From: Algoriphagus litoralis
GTDB lineage: Bacteria; Bacteroidota; Bacteroidia; Cytophagales; Cyclobacteriaceae
DNA length: 64,000 bases
NCBI RefSeq assembly: GCF_003259255.1
Contig: NZ_QGOL01000007.1
Coordinates: 62,001-126,000 of the forward strand
Reading direction: 5' to 3'
In this document: piece after piece, positions 59,902-64,000 of the stretch
Position numbering within the stretch: the stretch's first letter is position 1
How the letters are laid out: each line of letters begins with the position of its first letter
Notes under the pieces: model-generated
Databases searched by the model: none
What the model saw: the letters and a program-made list of their open reading frames with translations, nothing else
What the model was told of the DNA's origin: nothing
Made by a program: the position numbers and the translations under genes

Positions 59902-60740
59902 TTTTCCAGAATTGCGATCATTTCTTTGACCTCCTCTACTTTATTTGCTTCGCCTAATTTTTCAAAGGCATTTCCGAGATTTCGCAGCGATCTAAGAATA
60001 ATATCCAAATGTGCACAGGGTTCGAAAAAATAATCCTGAGGTTCAATTTTGAGATGCTCGAGGTAATTGAAAATGTCTTGTCGACTGAAAGTCAATCCTT
60101 TATTAAAGGCATTGATGTAAAAGGTGATGTCTGAAGATTTGTATGTCAGGACAAAAAGGTTGGGAAGGTTGACCCCATAGATGGGTAAACCCAGCTTTTT
60201 TGCCACCAAAAGATAAATCGAGCAGAGACTGATCGGATTGCCTTTTTTTGAATCCAAAACAGATGAAAGCATGCTATTCGCTGGGGAGTGAAAATTTTTG
60301 GTATTAGCGGAAAACCTCAGCGTATTGAACAACACATTGTTGATAATTCGGACTTGGTCGTAGGGCTGCAAGTCATTTTTGAATGAAGTCCAGACTTCGA
60401 AATAGATTTGATGCATCTCTGCATTCAATTTCTCAAACTCCAAATCGGGATACTGATAGGTATTCAGGATCCAAAGACCTGTGAGCAAATCGCGATCCTC
60501 TGTGTCTCGCCATTCTGCAAACCTGCTTTTAACCAGCGAAAATTGTAAATCATGAACCAGTTCCTCGATTTCCCTCTGGACTTCCGGATTGAAGCTGGTT
60601 TCCCATTTTTGTTCCAAAAATGGAATAATCTCTGCCCCTAGCGAGGTGATTCGATTCTTGACGTGGTTTTTTACTTCCAAGTCTGGATCATCCAACAATG
60701 AAACCAATGCATCCAATTGGGCTGGTGTCAATTCACTCAT
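59895..60740 (-). CDS. SirB1/transglutaminase-like protein
   Basis: 281 residues. The SirB1 (Transglut_core2) domain is identified by SVLDSKKGNPISLCSIYLLVAKKLGLPIYGV, shown as the blocks SVLDSKKGNPISLC and LLVAKKLGLPIYGVNLP. The Cys in ISLC is at the expected nucleophile position, but the usual PGHF histidine reads PNLF, so enzymatic activity is doubtful. The N-terminal part has HEAT-like helices (ALVSLLDDPDLEVKNHVKNR). The C-terminal 50 residues are TPR-like. Function unknown. Confidence 0.87.
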   Translation of the reverse strand: MSELTPAQLDALVSLLDDPDLEVKNHVKNRITSLGAEIIPFLEQKWETSFNPEVQREIEELVHDLQFSLVKSRFAEWRDTEDRDLLTGLWILNTYQYPDLEFEKLNAEMHQIYFEVWTSFKNDLQPYDQVRIINNVLFNTLRFSANTKNFHSPANSMLSSVLDSKKGNPISLCSIYLLVAKKLGLPIYGVNLPNLFVLTYKSSDITFYINAFNKGLTFSRQDIFNYLEHLKIEPQDYFFEPCAHLDIILRSLRNLGNAFEKLGEANKVEEVKEMIAILENQ

Positions 60741-60779
60741 GCTATTTTCTTTTGACTTACTTTAAGTTACAAAAAATGA

Positions 60780-62396
60780 TTAGGTCTGAATCACTCCCAC
60801 GTTAAATCTTTCCGTAATGGGCGCATGATTTGCCGCTTCGATACCCATGCTGATTAGGTTGCGGGTCTCCCGGGGATCAATCACCCCATCCACCCAGAGT
60901 CGGGCGGCAGCATAGTAGGGGCTCAATTCTTCGTTGTACTTATTTGTGATCTCTTCCAAAAGCTGTTTTTCATCCTCTTCCGAGATCACCTTTCCGGTTT
61001 TTTTGAGAGAAGCTACTTTGATCTGAAGGAGGGTTTTGGCAGCTGATGCACCTGACATCACCGCCATCTGTGCAGTCGGCCAGGCATAGATCAACCGCGG
61101 ATCATAGGCTTTGCCACACATGGCGTAATTACCCGCACCATAGGAATTACCTACCACTATAGTAAACTTGGGAACGACGGAGTTGGCCATGGCATTGACC
61201 ATTTTAGCGCCATCTTTGATGATTCCGCCGTGCTCAGCTTTGCTGCCTACCATGAAACCGCTGACATCCTGCAGGAAAACCAAGGGTATATTTCGCTGGT
61301 TGCAATTCATGATAAATCGCGCAGCCTTATCAGCAGAGTCTGAGTATATCACTCCGCCCATCTGCATTTCGCCTTTGGCAGTTTTGACGATTTTCCGCTG
61401 ATTGGCGATGATTCCTACGGCCCAGCCGTCGATTCGTGCTGTGCCGCATATTAGGGTTTTGCCATAATCTTTTTTGTATTCATCTATTTCACCTCTATCT
61501 ACTATTCCAGAAATAACCTCCAACATATCATAGGGCTTTACCCGCTCCATGGGAAAGATTTCCAGAAGTTGCTCTCCAGAAATACCCGCATCCCTAGGTT
61601 CAATCCGGTCAAATCCAGCCTTTTGATTTTCGCCCAATGTGCCGAAAATTTTGCGGATCGCATCCAAACATTCCTGATCAGATTCGTACTTATTATCCGT
61701 GACACCGGAGATTTCGCAATGGGTGGTCGCTCCACCCAGCGTTTCATTGTCCACTGTTTCCCCGATTGCAGCTTTGACCAAGTAGGATCCAGCCAAGAAG
61801 ATCGAGCCGGTCTTATCTACGATCATGGCTTCATCGGACATGATCGGCAAATACGCACCTCCAGCCACACAGCTTCCCATGATCGCGGCAATCTGTACAA
61901 TTCCCATAGCGGACATTTTCGCGTTGTTTCGAAACTGCCGGCCGAAGTGTTCCTTGTCGGGAAAAATTTCATTTTGCATGGGAAGAAAAACTCCTGCACT
62001 ATCGACCAGATAGATGATGGGAAGTCGATTTTCCATGGCGACTTCCTGAGCCCTCAGGTTCTTTTTGGCTGTCATCGGAAACCATGCTCCAGCTTTGACA
62101 GTAGCATCATTCGCTACGATCACACACATCCTGCCGCTGACATAGCCAATTCCAGTGACCACTCCAGCTGAAGGACAGCCTCCCTCCTCTTCGTACATTC
62201 CGTCAGCTGCGAAAGCCCCGATTTCCAAAAATCTGGAACCTGAATCAATCAAATAATCAATCCGCTCACGGGCGGTCAATTTGCCTTTTTGATGCTCGGA
62301 ATCGATCCGCTTTTTTCCTCCTCCTAGGTTGACTAGTTCGGTTTTTTGCTGGAGTTGCAGTAATAAATCCTGAAAAGTCGGTGTGCTTGTTTCCAT
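60780..62396 (-). CDS. Acyl-CoA carboxylase beta subunit, methylcrotonyl-CoA-type
   Basis: 538-residue carboxyltransferase. Conserved blocks: GGGKKRIDSEHQKGKLTARERI in parts, GAFAADGMYEEEGGCPSAGVV, LVDSAGVFLPMQNEIFPDKEHFG and GSCVAGGAYLPIMSDE. The last two fit the methylcrotonyl/geranyl-CoA carboxylase branch better than propionyl-CoA carboxylase. It takes carboxyl-biotin from an alpha subunit that is not in this window. The likely pathway is leucine or isoprenoid catabolism. Single gene, 135 bp after the amidase gene on the same strand. Confidence 0.93.
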   Translation of the reverse strand: METSTPTFQDLLLQLQQKTELVNLGGGKKRIDSEHQKGKLTARERIDYLIDSGSRFLEIGAFAADGMYEEEGGCPSAGVVTGIGYVSGRMCVIVANDATVKAGAWFPMTAKKNLRAQEVAMENRLPIIYLVDSAGVFLPMQNEIFPDKEHFGRQFRNNAKMSAMGIVQIAAIMGSCVAGGAYLPIMSDEAMIVDKTGSIFLAGSYLVKAAIGETVDNETLGGATTHCEISGVTDNKYESDQECLDAIRKIFGTLGENQKAGFDRIEPRDAGISGEQLLEIFPMERVKPYDMLEVISGIVDRGEIDEYKKDYGKTLICGTARIDGWAVGIIANQRKIVKTAKGEMQMGGVIYSDSADKAARFIMNCNQRNIPLVFLQDVSGFMVGSKAEHGGIIKDGAKMVNAMANSVVPKFTIVVGNSYGAGNYAMCGKAYDPRLIYAWPTAQMAVMSGASAAKTLLQIKVASLKKTGKVISEEDEKQLLEEITNKYNEELSPYYAAARLWVDGVIDPRETRNLISMGIEAANHAPITERFNVGVIQT

Positions 62397-62479
62397 CGTG
62401 GAATTAGGTAAGTCAATTTGGGTTTATGAATAGTCAAACTCCCTTTATAGGAAGGAGGTTTAGTAGCAAGATACAGAAA

Positions 62480-62508
62480 AGCCCTTTTCCTGCGAGAAAA
62501 AGGGCCTG
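62480..62508 (-). terminator. Terminator-like hairpin after the amidase gene
   Basis: On the minus strand GGCCCTTTTTC and GAAAAGGGC pair around TCGCAG, followed by a short T-run (TTTTC). Placed 25-50 bp after the amidase stop. Moderate strength. Confidence 0.65.
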
Positions 62509-62531
62509 AATGCTTTTGAGAATTTTGGCTG

Positions 62532-63332
62532 TTAAATACCTTCGATTTCCTCTTTGTAGCTTTTGATGGAGCGGTAAATCGCTGAGGCCATGTACTCTTT
62601 GCCTTCTTGGCTCATCAGGAATTTTTCTTCCTCCGAATTGGATAAAAATCCCAACTCTACCAAAACACTTGGCATAGATGGCGTCCAAAGCACATAAAAA
62701 GGGCCTTGCTTTACGCCTCTGCTTTTTCTGCCCACCCGATCTCTAAACTGAGTTTCAATTTGATCGGCAAGAGAGATGCTGTTGCCGATGAATGCTTTTT
62801 GGGTCAGATTAAACATCATGTAGGATTCCGGAGAGGTAGGATCAAATCCTTCGTATTCTTCTTCGTAGTTTTCCTCAAGGAAAATCACGGAGTTTTCTTT
62901 TTTAACGATATCAAAATTTGCCTCGAAGTATTTGGTACCCATCACAAAAGTCTCGGTGCCATAAGCTGATTTATTTGCGGCGGAGTTTGAATGAATGGAA
63001 ACAAAAAGGTCTGCCTTGTTGACATTGGCAATATTCGGGCGCTGTTTTAGCGTCGGGAAGCTATCATCATCTCGTGTGTAAATCACCTCTACATCCGGCA
63101 TATTTTCTTTGATATACTTCCCAACCAGCAGAGTTACAGCTAGGTTAATGTCTTTTTCCCGAACTTTGGACCCAATATTTCCGGGATCGCTTCCTCCGTG
63201 ACCTGCATCTAATACGATTTTTTTCATCCGAAAAGCTGGCATCATCGTTTCATTGGGGATAAATCCACCGAATAGAAAAGGAATCGCTATAAGAAAACTT
63301 AAGAGAATTTTTTTGTTCTTGAACCGTTCCAT
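62532..63332 (-). CDS. N-acetylmuramoyl-L-alanine amidase (Amidase_3)
   Basis: About 266 residues from ATG at 63332. It cleaves the bond between MurNAc and L-Ala in peptidoglycan. Zinc ligands: His in LDAGHGGSDPGN, Glu in VREKDINLAV and His in FVSIHSNSA; the catalytic Glu is in VLVELGFLSNSEE. An N-terminal hydrophobic segment (ILLSFLIAIPFLFGGFI) is a signal or anchor. An insertion of about 45 residues rich in Glu and Tyr (EENYEEEYEGF) lies in the active-site side and may be a regulatory helix. Divergent from the LptD-like gene with a 61-bp gap. Confidence 0.92.
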   Translation of the reverse strand: MERFKNKKILLSFLIAIPFLFGGFIPNETMMPAFRMKKIVLDAGHGGSDPGNIGSKVREKDINLAVTLLVGKYIKENMPDVEVIYTRDDDSFPTLKQRPNIANVNKADLFVSIHSNSAANKSAYGTETFVMGTKYFEANFDIVKKENSVIFLEENYEEEYEGFDPTSPESYMMFNLTQKAFIGNSISLADQIETQFRDRVGRKSRGVKQGPFYVLWTPSMPSVLVELGFLSNSEEEKFLMSQEGKEYMASAIYRSIKSYKEEIEGI

Positions 63333-63393
63333 GAGGGCAATCGAATTAACTTTACGCAAAATTTCAACTAAATTAAACAAAGCGCAAGCAGCA

Positions 63394-64000
63394 GTGTCGG
63401 GTCACAAAATCCTTTTTTTACTTATTTCAGGGCTTTGGCTAATCCCCCAATTTGCATCGGCACAGCGACCTACAAAGCCTCCTGTCGAAAAAGTCCTAGT
63501 CACTCCGGACACGCTGACGCCTCCATCGCGGACTCTTCCATTAGCCGATACACTTGCTGCTAGGCAAGACACTTTGATAAACTTGGACTCGGCAAAAATT
63601 ATGCCCACAAGCGATATTCAAACAGATATTCTCTATTTCGCTGAAGATAGCATCATTACAGATTTTACCGAGAATAAAGTCTACCTCTATAAAAACGCTT
63701 GGTTTGAATATGGGGAAATGAAACTGGAGGCAGATCGAATAGTCATTGACTGGAAAAACTCAGAACTCTATGCCACAGGGGTTACGGATAGCTTGGGAAC
63801 AGTCACGGGGAATCCGTTTTTCACCGACCAAGGAACCTCCTATGAGATCCGAAAGGAGATGCGGTACAACTTCAAATCCCAAAAAGCAATCATCAAGGAT
63901 GTAGTCACCGAGCAGCAGGATGGAGTACTTCGCGGTGAAACGATCAAAAAGACGGAAGACGGAAGTATTTATTTGGATCACGGCTACTACACGACCTGTA
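63394..64000 (+). CDS. lptD: LptD/OstA-like LPS-assembly outer-membrane protein, truncated by window edge
   Basis: The first 202 residues are visible. GTG at 63394 is the only plausible start and gives a signal peptide VSGHKILFLLISGLWLIPQF ending ASA|Q. A Pro/Thr-rich linker leads into an OstA/LptA-like beta-jellyroll: ENKVYLYKNAWFEYGEMKLE, DRIVIDWKNSELYATGV and YEIRKEMRYNFKSQKAIIKD, each with the family's repeating pattern, and the GYYTTC cysteine at the edge. It should insert LPS into the outer membrane. The barrel is beyond the window. Confidence 0.85.
   Translation, partial: MSGHKILFLLISGLWLIPQFASAQRPTKPPVEKVLVTPDTLTPPSRTLPLADTLAARQDTLINLDSAKIMPTSDIQTDILYFAEDSIITDFTENKVYLYKNAWFEYGEMKLEADRIVIDWKNSELYATGVTDSLGTVTGNPFFTDQGTSYEIRKEMRYNFKSQKAIIKDVVTEQQDGVLRGETIKKTEDGSIYLDHGYYTTC

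Noticed and set aside
61569..62171. 200-codon open frame on the plus strand
   Set aside because: Shadow of the acyl-CoA carboxylase beta gene on the minus strand; composition is unlike a protein.

Overview
The window reads as a piece of chromosome from a Bacteroidota bacterium, most likely order Cytophagales and close to Algoriphagus/Cyclobacteriaceae. This is inferred from the SusC/SusD pair, GSCFA, DUF255, DUF1835 and DUF4268 proteins, comB, and promoters of the Bacteroidota type (TTG, about 20 nt, TAnnTTTG). No rRNA, tRNA, CRISPR array, insertion sequence or prophage was recognised. Most genes are housekeeping or conserved-hypothetical, with a denser accessory stretch at 20.4-34.1 kb and a small zone of gene decay at 50.5-51.9 kb.

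Region by region. 0-2.8 kb: truncated response regulator and a membrane pyrophosphatase (hppA) with a clear promoter and terminator. 3.1-7.7 kb: SusC/SusD outer-membrane uptake pair with no glycan enzymes beside it. 7.7-12.7 kb: tightly packed operon of a PBP4-type peptidase, an S9 peptidase, a zinc-ribbon methyltransferase, a VOC protein and a DUF1801 protein. 12.7-13.8 kb: ECF sigma factor with a membrane partner. 14-20.3 kb: DUF1835, GSCFA, DUF255 and priA.

20.4-34.1 kb is an accessory zone. It holds three different toxin-antitoxin modules: an RHH-like/PIN pair between 76-bp direct repeats, a HepT/MntA pair with exact catalytic motifs, and hipBA. It also holds a 1290-residue DUF4011-type SF1 helicase whose C-terminus looks like a decayed Vsr-like nuclease. 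The hipBA promoter lies inside a perfect 15-bp inverted repeat, and a second copy of that operator with identical half-site spacing lies 436 bp upstream. An FAD/Fe-S dehydrogenase, a YdcF protein, a coiled-coil exported protein and an SDR enzyme are interspersed.

35-48.7 kb: rlmD, a ModF-like double ABC ATPase, a sulfatase, a Tat-exported PLP enzyme, an M81 peptidase, MazG, YdcH, a BamA-like barrel, comB with gcvT, an IscA protein and methylmalonyl-CoA epimerase. 48.8-51.9 kb: small outer-membrane protein, thiL, then a gene broken by one in-frame TAA and a HicB antitoxin remnant. 51.9-54.6 kb: five-gene dtd operon. 54.7-60.7 kb: second IscA-like protein, a WD40-DivIVA-folB-DUF4268 operon, a phosphopantetheinyl transferase, a redoxin and a SirB1-like protein. 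60.8-64 kb: acyl-CoA carboxylase beta subunit, amidase and the start of an LptD-like protein cut by the window edge.

Functional links that can be argued: carboxylase and epimerase both belong to acyl-CoA catabolism; SusCD and nearby peptidases may act on peptides; amidase and LptD-like protein are both envelope functions; gcvT and comB are co-transcribed.
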